From: CAMAPP01 sp046153685
GTDB taxonomy: Bacteria > Pseudomonadota > Alphaproteobacteria > CADEGL01
Assembly (NCBI GenBank): GCA_046153685.1
Contig: JBJXGH010000129.1
Span: 1 to 64,000, forward strand
Direction: 5' to 3'
Length of the DNA: 64,000 nucleotides
Shown here: piece by piece, positions 33,639-42,799 of the stretch
Layout of the letters: every line of letters begins with the position of its first letter
Position numbering within the stretch: position 1 is the stretch's first letter
Position numbers and translations under genes: made by a program
The notes under the pieces: model-generated
What the model was told of the DNA's origin: nothing
Database searches by the model: none
Seen by the model: only the letters and a program-made list of their open reading frames with translations

Positions 33639-34261
33639 ATCAAGATCAAGAAAGTGATATATTTCAAAAGTTTGCAAACGTTTCACGTGAAACGACTCAA
33701 AAACTTGCTCTATATGCCGAAGAACTCTCAAAATGGCAAAAATCGATCAATTTAATTGGTAAAAATACACTGCCTGAGATTTGGAAAAGGCATTTCCTGG
33801 ACTCTGCCCAGCTTCGCCAATTTCTACACAAAGACCGCGGTCGGATAGTGGACGTCGGTTCCGGCGCGGGCTTTCCGGGCCTTGTATTGTCAATACTTGG
33901 TGAAGATCGAATCGACCTAGTCGAGCGCGATAAGCGCAAATGTGCGTTCCTGCGAGCCGTCGTTCACCGCACCGGCGCAACGGCGCGAGTCATAAACATT
34001 GATATCTCTGAATACGCTCCCACCCCGGCATTGACTATAACGGCCAGGGCCGTGGCGGAGGTCGGAAATTTCCTCGACCTCGTCACACATTTGCTAACAC
34101 CAAGATCCCATATATTGTTGCTCAAAGGCTCTCACGTACAAGATGAATTGATTCTAGCCCAAAAAAAGAGGAAACTAACGACGCGCATTCACCCTAGCCA
34201 AGCCGGGCCCGACGGATGCGTCCTTGAGATCGAAAATATTCAACATGCCCCAAAACCATAA
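33635..34261 (+). CDS. rsmG: 16S rRNA (guanine527-N7)-methyltransferase
   Basis: RsmG (GidB) methylates G527 of 16S rRNA; loss gives low-level streptomycin resistance. The 208-residue protein has the SAM motif IVDVGSGAGFPGLVLSI near residue 70 and DLVERDKRKCAFLRAVV; the N-terminal FANVSRETTQKLALYAEELSKWQKSINLIG is also typical. A parS core (GTTTCACGTGAAAC) is built into codons for NVSRET. The 3' end overlaps parA by 17 bases. Confidence 0.95.
   Translation: MNQDQESDIFQKFANVSRETTQKLALYAEELSKWQKSINLIGKNTLPEIWKRHFLDSAQLRQFLHKDRGRIVDVGSGAGFPGLVLSILGEDRIDLVERDKRKCAFLRAVVHRTGATARVINIDISEYAPTPALTITARAVAEVGNFLDLVTHLLTPRSHILLLKGSHVQDELILAQKKRKLTTRIHPSQAGPDGCVLEIENIQHAPKP
33679..33694. promoter_or_regulatory. 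parS: parS site 3 inside rsmG
   Basis: CGTTTCACGTGAAACG has the complete 14-base palindromic core GTTTCACGTGAAAC with C and G in the outermost positions. It lies in the 5' coding part of rsmG, so protein and centromere sequence overlap. It is the third parS within 2 kb. Confidence 0.92.
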
Positions 34262-35072
34262 TGAATCCAGTACCATCGCGCTTTCAAACCCCAGCGGGCC
34301 TCGCGTCGTCGCCATCGTCAATCAAAAGGGCGGGGTGGGGAAAACTACCACAGCAGTCAATCTCGGAACTGCGCTGGCCGCAGTCGGCGAGAAGGTTCTA
34401 CTGATCGATTTGGATCCCCAGGGCAATGCCAGCACGGGGCTCGGTGTACCAAAACACCAGCGCGTTAACGGCACCTACGATCTTATCATCGATCGGCGCG
34501 GAATCGCGGACGTGACGGTTGCGACGGCCATCCCCGGCCTCTCAGTCATCCCATCATCCATCGATCTCACGGGCGCGGAACTCGAGCTCGTCGGCATGTC
34601 GGAGCGCGAATATCGTTTGCGCGCAGCCATACGAAACCGGAGGGCCAATTACAGCTATATCCTGATTGACTGCCCGCCCGCCCTAGGCCTGTTGACGCTC
34701 AACGCTCTAACCGCCGCAGACGCGGTCCTGGTGCCGCTGCAATGCGAGTTCTATGCCTTGGAGGGTTTAAGCCACCTCATGCGCACCATCGAGCGGGTCC
34801 GAAAAAATCTTAATCCCAGGCTCGAAATCCAGGGTTTGGTTTTGACGATGTTTGACAAGCGAAATAGCCTGTCCGATCTCGTGGCTTCCGATGTCCGCCG
34901 GCACTTCGGCGAAAAGGTCTATCAGACCGTCATTCCCCGAAATGTCCGCGTCTCCGAAGCGCCCTCGCACGGCAAGCCAGTGCTGCTATACGATTTTCGC
35001 TGTTCCGGATCGCAAGCCTATGTCCACTTGGCAAGCGAAGTAATTCGCCGCGAACAAGCCTTGCGACAATGA
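34245..35072 (+). CDS. parA: Chromosome partitioning ATPase ParA
   Basis: ParA drives segregation of ParB-parS complexes. The 275-residue protein has the deviant Walker A KGGVGKTTTAVNLGTALA at residues about 24-42, LLIDLDPQGNASTGLG (A'), and YSYILIDCPPALGLLTLNALTAAD (Walker B). I chose the ATG at 34245 (MPQNHNESST), which gives a 17-base overlap with rsmG; the frame starts up to 21 bases earlier. The parA stop overlaps the parB start by four bases (ATGA), a strongly coupled pair. Confidence 0.96.
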   Translation: MPQNHNESSTIALSNPSGPRVVAIVNQKGGVGKTTTAVNLGTALAAVGEKVLLIDLDPQGNASTGLGVPKHQRVNGTYDLIIDRRGIADVTVATAIPGLSVIPSSIDLTGAELELVGMSEREYRLRAAIRNRRANYSYILIDCPPALGLLTLNALTAADAVLVPLQCEFYALEGLSHLMRTIERVRKNLNPRLEIQGLVLTMFDKRNSLSDLVASDVRRHFGEKVYQTVIPRNVRVSEAPSHGKPVLLYDFRCSGSQAYVHLASEVIRREQALRQ

Positions 35073-35941
35073 ATTCCGACGACCATAAACGCAAACAGCT
35101 CGGACGTGGCCTATCCGCCCTCCTGGGCGACGAAATGCCACCACGAACGGAGCAAGGCGCGGAAAAATCCGTCCGCACACTGCCCCTAACCCAACTTCGC
35201 CCCGGTTCATTCCAACCCCGGAGGCGATTTGATGAGCAGGAACTCGACTCGCTCGCGCACTCGATCAAAGAAAAAGGCGTCCTCCAGCCGATTCTGGTCC
35301 GCCCTCTTGCCGATCAGGAATATGAAATCGTCGCCGGCGAGCGCCGATGGCGCGCGGCGCAACGCGCCGGAATCCATGACATCCCGGTCATCGTTCGCGA
35401 ACTCAGCGACCGCGATGTCTTAGAAATTGCCCTCGTCGAAAACATCCAACGCGCCGATCTATCGCCGATCGAGGAAGCGTTCGGGTACCGCCGCCTGATG
35501 ACCGAATTTGGTCACACCCAGGACCACCTCGCTCAGATCATCGGCAAAAGCCGAAGCCACATCGCCAATGCAGTTCGCCTGCTCGATCTATCGACCGCGA
35601 TCCAATTACTCATCGACGAAAAGAAACTCTCCCCAGGGCACGCTCGCCCACTGATTGGCTTACCAAACGCAGAAACCCTCGCCCGAATTGCGGTCTCACG
35701 AGACATGAGCGTGCGCCAGGTCGAAGCCATGGCGCGAAACGCCAAAGATCCGCAGCACGGCAAAACACAATCCGAAAAAAACACAGACGTGGCGGCCTTG
35801 GAAAACCAATTGTCCGGAGTGCTTGGGTTAAAGGTAGGCCTCAAGACCAAAGGCACGGCAGGCGAGCTAACGATCCGATACCAGTCCCTCGAGCAACTCG
35901 ACGACTTGGTCCTACGGTTGACACATACTCACCACACCTAG
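35069..35941 (+). CDS. parB: Chromosome partitioning protein ParB
   Basis: ParB is the CTP-dependent clamp that loads at parS. The 290-residue protein has the N-terminal ParA-stimulating segment (LGRGLSALLGDE), the CTP-binding core with IVAGERRWRAAQRAGIHDIPVIV and ENIQRADLSPIEEAFGYRRLMTEF, the HTH DHLAQIIGKSRSHIANAVRLLDL that reads parS, and a C-terminal dimerisation end. Its stop codon overlaps the holA stop in the palindrome CTAG, with no intergenic space. Confidence 0.97.
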   Translation: MNSDDHKRKQLGRGLSALLGDEMPPRTEQGAEKSVRTLPLTQLRPGSFQPRRRFDEQELDSLAHSIKEKGVLQPILVRPLADQEYEIVAGERRWRAAQRAGIHDIPVIVRELSDRDVLEIALVENIQRADLSPIEEAFGYRRLMTEFGHTQDHLAQIIGKSRSHIANAVRLLDLSTAIQLLIDEKKLSPGHARPLIGLPNAETLARIAVSRDMSVRQVEAMARNAKDPQHGKTQSEKNTDVAALENQLSGVLGLKVGLKTKGTAGELTIRYQSLEQLDDLVLRLTHTHHT

Positions 35942-36975
35942 CGTCGCCCGGTCGATTGAACCCGCGCGGCGGTCGCGATTTCGAGAAACGCCCGCCCGCA
36001 AACCGACGCATCCGGCAAACCGCTAGATTTGCAGCGAACCTCAGCATCGAGCAAGCGTTCAAGCGCGCGGCTCAACGATTCCCGCGACCAAGTTCGAACC
36101 TCGCGCTTGAAATCCTCGACGTGTCGAAAAAATACCGGCGGGCGCAACGCCCGGACAACCTCGTCGATTACGGCCCCGCCATCGACAGCCGCTCGCACCA
36201 GAATCAAGCGTTCAAGATTCCTGATTGCCCCCCGAATTAGCGTCACAGGCGCCACGCCCTGGGACAGGCAATCATGCACTGCGGAATCAACTTCCTCTTT
36301 TCGCCCACTCCACGCCGCATGAAGTGCCGCGTCCATGGAGATATCACCGCTCGCGCCCATTATCTCGATCGCCGACTCGAGATCTAGAACACCGCCCGGT
36401 CCCGCAAAGACCACGATCTTCGCGATCTCCGAACGAATGACCAAGCGGTCACCCTGAAGTCGAGCGGCCAAATACCCGAGCGCGTCCCCAGTCGCGCGAA
36501 CCTCGCCGCGAGCCAGGCCCGCGCGCAACAAATCGGCGACCGCCTCTTCGCTGTCGGGATAACATGCGACCTCCGCCAAACGGTTCTCCCCTGCAAATAA
36601 TTCCCGCAAGGACGACCGTTTGGGCAAATCACCCGCCTCGACGATTAAACAAGCCGTCTCCGGCCAAGAGCGCAGCGCCAATGCAACTCCGCCGCTCACG
36701 CCATCACCGGCATCCCGGACAACCACGAGCCTTCGGCCACCTCCAAATGCCATCATCGACAACTCGTCGATCAAAAGCCGTGCTTCGTCCTTAACCCTTG
36801 AACCCGCGAGTTCGACAGCCCCGAAGGGCCCCGACTTGGCGCCAAGCGCCACCCTTGCAAGCGCCGTTGCACGCTCGCGAACCAGGCCTGCGTCCGGCCC
36901 ATAAAGCAAAACCCCAACAAATTTCGACCAGGCGTCGTTCAAGAACGCGTCGGCCCTAGCCGCGGCGATCTTCAC
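35938..36975 (-). CDS. holA: DNA polymerase III delta subunit
   Basis: HolA is the clamp-loader subunit that opens the sliding clamp. The 345-residue protein has the recognisable N-terminus AFLNDAWSKFVGVLLYGPDAGLVRERATAL and the ARLLIDELSMMAFGGGRRLVVVRDAG segment, then the AAA+-like fold of the delta subunit without a functional P-loop. It is the last gene of the leuS-lptE-holA set, ten bases after lptE, and runs head-on into parB with a CTAG stop-stop overlap. Confidence 0.9.
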   Translation of the reverse strand: MKIAAARADAFLNDAWSKFVGVLLYGPDAGLVRERATALARVALGAKSGPFGAVELAGSRVKDEARLLIDELSMMAFGGGRRLVVVRDAGDGVSGGVALALRSWPETACLIVEAGDLPKRSSLRELFAGENRLAEVACYPDSEEAVADLLRAGLARGEVRATGDALGYLAARLQGDRLVIRSEIAKIVVFAGPGGVLDLESAIEIMGASGDISMDAALHAAWSGRKEEVDSAVHDCLSQGVAPVTLIRGAIRNLERLILVRAAVDGGAVIDEVVRALRPPVFFRHVEDFKREVRTWSRESLSRALERLLDAEVRCKSSGLPDASVCGRAFLEIATAARVQSTGRR

Positions 36976-36985
36976 GCACGCACCG

Positions 36986-37486
36986 TCAAGGTTTATCTCG
37001 GCTAAAATATGTCCCCAATTGAATTTTTATATCCTCGCTTAGAACGCGAAGCGACCGACTACGGGCATCGTTCTCAGCACTCAAGGTGGCAAAGTGTGAG
37101 GACACGACATTAAAGCCGGTAGCCGCACGGCTGATGCCCTCGTAAAGCGCCGCGCCGTTTTCGAACCGTCTCAATGTATAAACCGCGCGCAATTCCAGGC
37201 TCGAACGCGATGTCGTCTCGTCTTTTTGAAGCGCGAGCTGCTGCACCGACTCGGTCAATTTGACGTCCAGCGAATAAAGCGGGGACACCAGCTGCCCACC
37301 TGGCTGCAACTGCACCAAGAGAGCATTACGCAATAACTGTCCCGCGCGATCCTCGATAACCCCAATGCGTACGGCGGCCATGTGGTCGATCGAGCGGCCA
37401 CCTTCACGCTCGCCATAGAGCGGGCGAAAACCGCAACCCGCCGAGGCAGCGACAAAAACGACCAACAAAATTCTAAATAACAACAT
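36986..37486 (-). CDS. lptE: LPS-assembly lipoprotein LptE
   Basis: LptE is the lipoprotein plug of the LptD/LptE outer-membrane LPS translocon. The 166-residue protein has a signal sequence (LLFRILLVVFVAASAGCGFRPLYG) with lipobox SAGC and the signature CGFRPLYGE. The body is a beta-rich domain of low similarity, with YSLDVKLTESVQQLALQKDETTSRSSLELRAVYTL. It overlaps leuS by 14 bases, a conserved alphaproteobacterial arrangement. Confidence 0.92.
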   Translation of the reverse strand: MLLFRILLVVFVAASAGCGFRPLYGEREGGRSIDHMAAVRIGVIEDRAGQLLRNALLVQLQPGGQLVSPLYSLDVKLTESVQQLALQKDETTSRSSLELRAVYTLRRFENGAALYEGISRAATGFNVVSSHFATLSAENDARSRSLRVLSEDIKIQLGTYFSRDKP

Positions 37487-40037
37487 TGACGATCCGATTT
37501 GGAACCACGATCACTTGCCGAATGGTATGCCCCGACACCGCCCGAGCCACATTCGGCAGCGCCAAGGCCGCCGCGCGAACCGCATCCTCGGCACAATCAC
37601 GCGCCACTTCTATTGTCCCGCGCAACTTACCGGCCACCTGAACTGCGATCTTCACGTTCTCGTCCAAAACATAGGCATCGTCAGGCTTGGGCCATGGCCG
37701 CTCGGCAAGCAATCCCCTGCCGCCAAGCGCCACCCACAATTCCTCGGCTATATGCGGCGCCATCGGCGCGAGCAACTGCAAAAGAACCTCCAAGCCCACG
37801 CGCATCACCCATGATTCCCCCTCCGTCGCCCCGTCCATCTCCAAAAGCGCGTTGTTCAGCTCACGCACCCTAGCGACCGCCCGATTGAAGCGAAATTTCT
37901 CAAGATCATCCGTGACCGCGACAATTGTCTTGTTAATGCTACGATAGGCGGCCTCGGCGGCAACCGATAGCCGATCCGGCCGCGCCGAACCCGAGGCGGC
38001 CAAGGTAAATGTTGGCTCCGTCACGGTGCGATGAAGACGACCCAAATAACGCCACGCCCCCTCCACACCGGCCTCTGTCCACTCCAAATCGCGCTCAGGC
38101 GGGCTGTCGGACAGCATGAAAAGACGCGCAGTGTCGGCGCCGTAGGTATCGATGATGGCGCCGGGTGCGACGACGTTCTTCTTCGATTTGCTCATAACCT
38201 CGCGCCGCCCGACAGTCACGGGGCGGGCGGTCTCGGCATGAACGATGGTCCCATCGTCGAGTTTTCGAATCTCTTCGGGATAAAGCCACTTCCCATCATC
38301 GCTCCGATAAGACTCGTGGCAAACCATGCCTTGGGTGAATAAACCACCGAACGGCTCGTCCAGCTTTACATGGCCGGTGCGGTGCATGGCGCGGGTGAAA
38401 AATCGCGCATAAAGAAGATGCAGAATCGCGTGCTCGACACCACCGATATACTGATCGACCGATAGCCAATAATCGACCTCGGCGCCGTTTACCGGTGTGT
38501 CGGCGCGCGGCGAACAGAACCGCGCGAAATACCAAGACGAATCCACGAATGTATCGAACGTGTCCGTCTCCCGCCGCGCCGGATTGCCACATTCGGGGCA
38601 ATTCACGTGCTTCCACGTCGGGTGATGATCGAGAGGATTGCCCGGCTTGTCGAACGTCACGTCGTCCGGCAGAAGGACCGGAAGATCGCTTTCACGTAAC
38701 GCCACCACACCGCATTTCTCGCAGTGGACGACCGGAATGGGGCAGCCCCAATAGCGCTGCCGCGATACGCCCCAATCGCGCAATCGGTAAACGGTCGCTG
38801 CGCGGCCGCGCCCGGAATCGGCAAAGCGTCGAGTGGCCGCTGCAACCGCGGTCTCGACGTCAAGGCCGTCGAGAAAATCGGAGTTGAAAATCTTGCCTGG
38901 CCCGACATAGGCCTCGGTACCGATCGTGAAATCGTCCGGCTCGCGATCCGGGGGCAACACCACGGGGATTACCTCGAGGTCGTATTTTCGCGCGAAATCC
39001 AGGTCGCGCTGATCGTGCGCGGGGCAGCCGAAGATCGCGCCGCTGCCGTATTCCATAAGCACGAAATTGGCGACATATACCGGAAGCTCAACGCCAGGCC
39101 GAAACGGATGCGCAACTCTGAGCCCAGTGTCGTAGCCCCGCTTATCCCCGGTTTCGATGGCGATTTCGCTCGTACTCATCCGATTGCATTCGGCGATGAA
39201 TGCCCCAAGGCCAGGATTGCCGCGCGCGATCTCCTCAGACAGCGGATGATTGGGCGACAGCGCCATGAACGAGGCGCCGAAGATCGTGTCTGGACGCGTG
39301 CTGAACACCTCGATCCGGCCGGCGCGACCCTTGATCTCGAACTGCATGAACGCGCCCTGGGACTTGCCGATCCAGTTCTCCTGCATAAGTCGAACCTTAT
39401 CCGGCCAGCGCTCGAGCGTGCCTAGAGACGATAGCAATTCCTCCGTATAGGCGGTGATCTTGAAGAACCACTGGGACAGCTTGCGCCTCTCCACCGCCGC
39501 GCCCGAGCGCCAGCCGCGGCCGTCGATCACCTGCTCGTTCGCTAACACCGTGTGATCGACGGGGTCCCAATTGACGAAGGACTCGCGCCGATAGGCCAGA
39601 CCAACCTTCAGGAAATCGAGGAAAAGCTTCTGTTGGTGCCTATAGTATCCGGGATGGCAGGTCGCTATCTCCCGTCGCCAATCCAGCGATAATCCCATTC
39701 GCATAAGTTCCGCGCGCATCGCGGCGATGTTGTCGTAAGTCCACTTCGCGGGATGAATCTTCTGCTCCCGCGCAGCGTTCTCCGCTGGCAGGCCAAAAGC
39801 ATCCCAACCCATGGGATGCAGAACATTGAACCCCCGCGCTCGCTTGTAGCGCGCGACCACGTCGCCGAGCGTGTAGTTGCGGACATGTCCCATATGGATC
39901 CGTCCGGAAGGGTATGGGAACATTTCGAGAACATAATATTTTGGCCGGCTGGGGTCGGTTTCGACATGAAAAGTGCCATGCCGCTCCCAAGCGGCCTGCC
40001 ACTTGGCTTCAATTTCCGCGGGGTTATAGCGCGCCAT
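37473..40037 (-). CDS. leuS: Leucyl-tRNA synthetase
   Basis: LeuS charges tRNA-Leu. The 854-residue class I enzyme starts MARYNPAEIEAKWQAAWERHGTF and has HIGH-type PYPSGRIHMGHVRNYTLGD near residue 40, zinc-like HVNCPECGNPARRETDTFDTFVDSSWY, and the KMSKS-type VMSKSKKNVVAPG around residue 620. The CP1 editing domain is present (residues about 220-410). I chose the ATG at 40037 because the family begins there. It follows the DUF3576 gene by 95 bases and overlaps lptE. Confidence 0.97.
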   Translation of the reverse strand: MARYNPAEIEAKWQAAWERHGTFHVETDPSRPKYYVLEMFPYPSGRIHMGHVRNYTLGDVVARYKRARGFNVLHPMGWDAFGLPAENAAREQKIHPAKWTYDNIAAMRAELMRMGLSLDWRREIATCHPGYYRHQQKLFLDFLKVGLAYRRESFVNWDPVDHTVLANEQVIDGRGWRSGAAVERRKLSQWFFKITAYTEELLSSLGTLERWPDKVRLMQENWIGKSQGAFMQFEIKGRAGRIEVFSTRPDTIFGASFMALSPNHPLSEEIARGNPGLGAFIAECNRMSTSEIAIETGDKRGYDTGLRVAHPFRPGVELPVYVANFVLMEYGSGAIFGCPAHDQRDLDFARKYDLEVIPVVLPPDREPDDFTIGTEAYVGPGKIFNSDFLDGLDVETAVAAATRRFADSGRGRAATVYRLRDWGVSRQRYWGCPIPVVHCEKCGVVALRESDLPVLLPDDVTFDKPGNPLDHHPTWKHVNCPECGNPARRETDTFDTFVDSSWYFARFCSPRADTPVNGAEVDYWLSVDQYIGGVEHAILHLLYARFFTRAMHRTGHVKLDEPFGGLFTQGMVCHESYRSDDGKWLYPEEIRKLDDGTIVHAETARPVTVGRREVMSKSKKNVVAPGAIIDTYGADTARLFMLSDSPPERDLEWTEAGVEGAWRYLGRLHRTVTEPTFTLAASGSARPDRLSVAAEAAYRSINKTIVAVTDDLEKFRFNRAVARVRELNNALLEMDGATEGESWVMRVGLEVLLQLLAPMAPHIAEELWVALGGRGLLAERPWPKPDDAYVLDENVKIAVQVAGKLRGTIEVARDCAEDAVRAAALALPNVARAVSGHTIRQVIVVPNRIVNVVI

Positions 40038-40132
40038 TGCGATGCTCGGACTGAGATAAATCGGAAAAGGCTCGATCGGATCGGAGTAAATCCGACAGGA
40101 AAACATCGGCAAACACGGCGCCGGCTCGCCGT

Positions 40133-40630
40133 CTACTGACTAGGTGAATCCGCCCGCATTTGCCGCGCGCGCCCGAGAATCGTGTCCTCGAGGCTCCGCG
40201 CCGTGCCTGGATCCACCGAAGCGTCGATCCAGGAACCGTCCGGTCGACGCGATTGCTTGAACACGACCGCGCGCAACGCGTCGGCCCGCAACTGCCGGCC
40301 GGTCACGAAGACATTGATCTTGAACCGCTCGGCGGGTGTCTCCGGCGGTGCATACCAGTCGGTTATCAACACGCCGCCATAGGCGTCGGCCGAAGCCAGG
40401 GGCATGAACGCAACAGTTTCCAAACTTGCACGCCAAAGGAACGAATTAACCGCTGGCGCCGAAGCGCTCCCGCCTTGCGGTGTGCCCAGATAGTTATAGC
40501 CGTCCGCGCCGGCGACCCCTTCTTGCTTTGGCGGCGCCGTATTGCGCGTACAAGCAGCTAGCGCGAACACCAAGCCCAAGACCAACAGTACCGGTATCGC
40601 CGCCCTGGTCCTCAACCCTTGAAGAATCAT
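40133..40630 (-). CDS. DUF3576 lipoprotein
   Basis: The 165-residue protein has a lipoprotein signal peptide ending LVFALAACTRN, with the lipobox cysteine near residue 27, then a linker and a DUF3576 domain including NSFLWRASLETVAFMPLASADAYGGVLITDWYAPPETPAERFKINVFVTGRQLRADALRA. Function is unknown, but the family is conserved directly upstream of leuS in many alphaproteobacteria and is expected in the outer membrane or periplasm. The ATG at 40630 is chosen over earlier in-frame codons to place the signal peptide at the start. Confidence 0.9.
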   Translation of the reverse strand: MILQGLRTRAAIPVLLVLGLVFALAACTRNTAPPKQEGVAGADGYNYLGTPQGGSASAPAVNSFLWRASLETVAFMPLASADAYGGVLITDWYAPPETPAERFKINVFVTGRQLRADALRAVVFKQSRRPDGSWIDASVDPGTARSLEDTILGRARQMRADSPSQ

Positions 40631-40824
40631 GCCGTCACATCGCCTTTCTGATCGCTTGGAATCCGCCGCTTCCACGCTGGATGATAGGCAACCGGTTACC
40701 CGCGAACAACTGCCACGGAACAGCTCGCCGGACCGCTCCCCCGGGCGCGCCCTATAAATACCTTTGTCTCCGGCCCTGGATATGGGAAGACCAAGCGCCT
40801 AAGTCCCGGAAAATCCGCAACCCA

Positions 40825-42717
40825 ATGACGCCGCCGGTCATGCTTCCCCAGAGCCATTCCACGAACCCGGCTTTCCGCGTCGTAGTCGTCGGACATGTCG
40901 ATCACGGCAAATCCACCCTCGTCGGACGCATGCTCCACGAAACCGGCGCCTTGCCCGCGGGAAAATTGGCGGAGGTCGAAGCCACCTGCCGCCGGCGCAA
41001 CATGGCCTTCGAGTGGGCCTTCGTCACGGATGCGTTGCAGCCCGAGCGAGACCAGGGCGTTACCATCGATGTGAGCTACATCCAGTTTCGCACGCCGCAA
41101 CGCCGTTACGTGCTTGTCGATGCTCCCGGACACCGCGAGTTTCTAAAGAACATGATTTCAGGCGCAGCGGGTTGCGACGGCGCAATTCTCGTTATCGATG
41201 CGCTTGAGGGCGTGCGCGAACAATCGCGCCGCCACGGCTATGTCCTTTCCTTGATGGGCGTGAAGCAGCTGTCCGTTGTCGTGACGAAAATGGATTTGGT
41301 TGGCTACGACGCCGCCCGGTTTGCCGAATTGGAAAAGGACGTACGCCAGTATCTGGCGGATATTCAACTCCATCCCAAGCGCGTCATCCCGGCGTCGGCG
41401 CGAGAGGGCGATAATATCAAAGGCCATTCCGCTCGCATGTCGTGGTATTCGGGGCCCGATCTAATTGAGGCTTTGGATGAATTCGCGATGCCCGAGGGCC
41501 TCGAGGATTTGCCGCTCCGGTTCCCCATTCAGGACGTATACAAATTCGACGACCGGCGAATTTACGCTGGGCGCGTCGAAACCGGCCGACTTCGCGTCGG
41601 CGACCGACTGCTGTTCTCGCCTTCCAACATGATGGCACGAATCAAATCGATAGAATCCTGGCCGTCGGCCGCGACCGTCCTTGCGGCTCAAGCGGGACAA
41701 TCCATCGGCATCACGCTCGATGAACAGGTATTCGCGGAGCGGGGTGAGCTCGCGAGCCATGTTGATCATGCGCCGTGGGAAACCAACGTGTTCAAAGCCC
41801 GACTTTTCTGGTTGGGACGGGAACCGCTGCGCGCGGGCAAGACTTACACCCTCAAGCTTGCAACGCGGCAGGTCCCTATCGAGGTCCAGTCGATAGACCG
41901 CGTCATCAACACGACGGATCTATCGGCCACGCCGGCGACCCAAGTCGAACGCAATACGGTCGCCGAAATCGTTTTACGGTCCCGCGCGATGCTGGCTCTC
42001 GACCCCTCGATCGAGAATCCGCGAACAGGCCGGTTCGTGCTCGTCGATGGCTTCGATGTCGCGGGCGGCGGGTTGATCGACATGTCCGGCCATGCCGACC
42101 TTCGCCGCCGCGTCTTGGTCCATTCGAAAAATCTAACGGCGGTGGAGCACCGCGTGACGGCGGAAATGCGCGCCGTCCGATCAGGTCATGAAGGCGGCGT
42201 GATTTGGCTGACTGGACTCAGCGGCTCGGGCAAGTCGACCTTGGCGATCGAACTCGAGGCGCGGCTATTCAAGGAAGGCTTCAACGTCTTCGTGCTCGAC
42301 GGCGACAATGTTCGCCGCGGCCTCAACGCCAATCTGGGATTTTCGCCCGAAGACCGGGCGGAAAACATTCGCCGGGTCGGAGAAGTCGCCGCGTTGTTCG
42401 CCGAGGCAGGGGTGGTGGCGATCACGGCGTTTATTTCGCCGTATCGCAAGGATCGCGCGGAATCCCGCGCCGCCGCCGAGGGGCGATTTCACGAAGTCTA
42501 TGTCCGCGCGGATTTGGCGACCTGCGAACGGCGCGATCCCAAGGGTCTTTACAAGCGCGCACGGTCGGGGGAAATCCGCGATTTCACGGGCGTCTCCGCA
42601 CCCTATGAAGTGCCGGAATCACCCGATCTGATTATCGACACGACGAATCAAAAGATCGACGATTCGGTCGCGATATTGCTCGAGTACGTGCGGCGAAATC
42701 TCCGCCTCCGGCCCTGA
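40825..42717 (+). CDS. Bifunctional CysN/CysC-type GTPase and adenylylsulfate kinase fusion
   Basis: The 630-residue protein joins an EF1A/CysN-like GTPase (GHVDHGKSTLVGRML near residue 23, DAPGHREFLKN, TKMDLVGYDA) to a C-terminal APS kinase (GLSGSGKSTLAIELEARLFKEGFNVFVLDGDNVRRGLN). CysN/CysC activate sulfate to PAPS, normally with CysD. No cysD is adjacent, and the GTPase segments look closer to elongation factors than typical CysN. An ATG at 40840 is an alternative start. It may supply PAPS for sulfation or reduction, which is inference. yggS follows 82 bases downstream. Confidence 0.88.
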   Translation: MTPPVMLPQSHSTNPAFRVVVVGHVDHGKSTLVGRMLHETGALPAGKLAEVEATCRRRNMAFEWAFVTDALQPERDQGVTIDVSYIQFRTPQRRYVLVDAPGHREFLKNMISGAAGCDGAILVIDALEGVREQSRRHGYVLSLMGVKQLSVVVTKMDLVGYDAARFAELEKDVRQYLADIQLHPKRVIPASAREGDNIKGHSARMSWYSGPDLIEALDEFAMPEGLEDLPLRFPIQDVYKFDDRRIYAGRVETGRLRVGDRLLFSPSNMMARIKSIESWPSAATVLAAQAGQSIGITLDEQVFAERGELASHVDHAPWETNVFKARLFWLGREPLRAGKTYTLKLATRQVPIEVQSIDRVINTTDLSATPATQVERNTVAEIVLRSRAMLALDPSIENPRTGRFVLVDGFDVAGGGLIDMSGHADLRRRVLVHSKNLTAVEHRVTAEMRAVRSGHEGGVIWLTGLSGSGKSTLAIELEARLFKEGFNVFVLDGDNVRRGLNANLGFSPEDRAENIRRVGEVAALFAEAGVVAITAFISPYRKDRAESRAAAEGRFHEVYVRADLATCERRDPKGLYKRARSGEIRDFTGVSAPYEVPESPDLIIDTTNQKIDDSVAILLEYVRRNLRLRP

Positions 42718-42799
42718 TCGGCGGCGACTGGCCCAGATGTCCGCGCATTGTTGACCTCCTGGCCGGGGTGGTCTCCCGGCTGGCAAACGAGACGGAACC

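Noticed and set aside
40480..40824. Upstream extension of the CysN/CysC fusion
   Set aside because: It overlaps the signal-peptide coding part of the DUF3576 gene on the other strand and does not resemble CysN.
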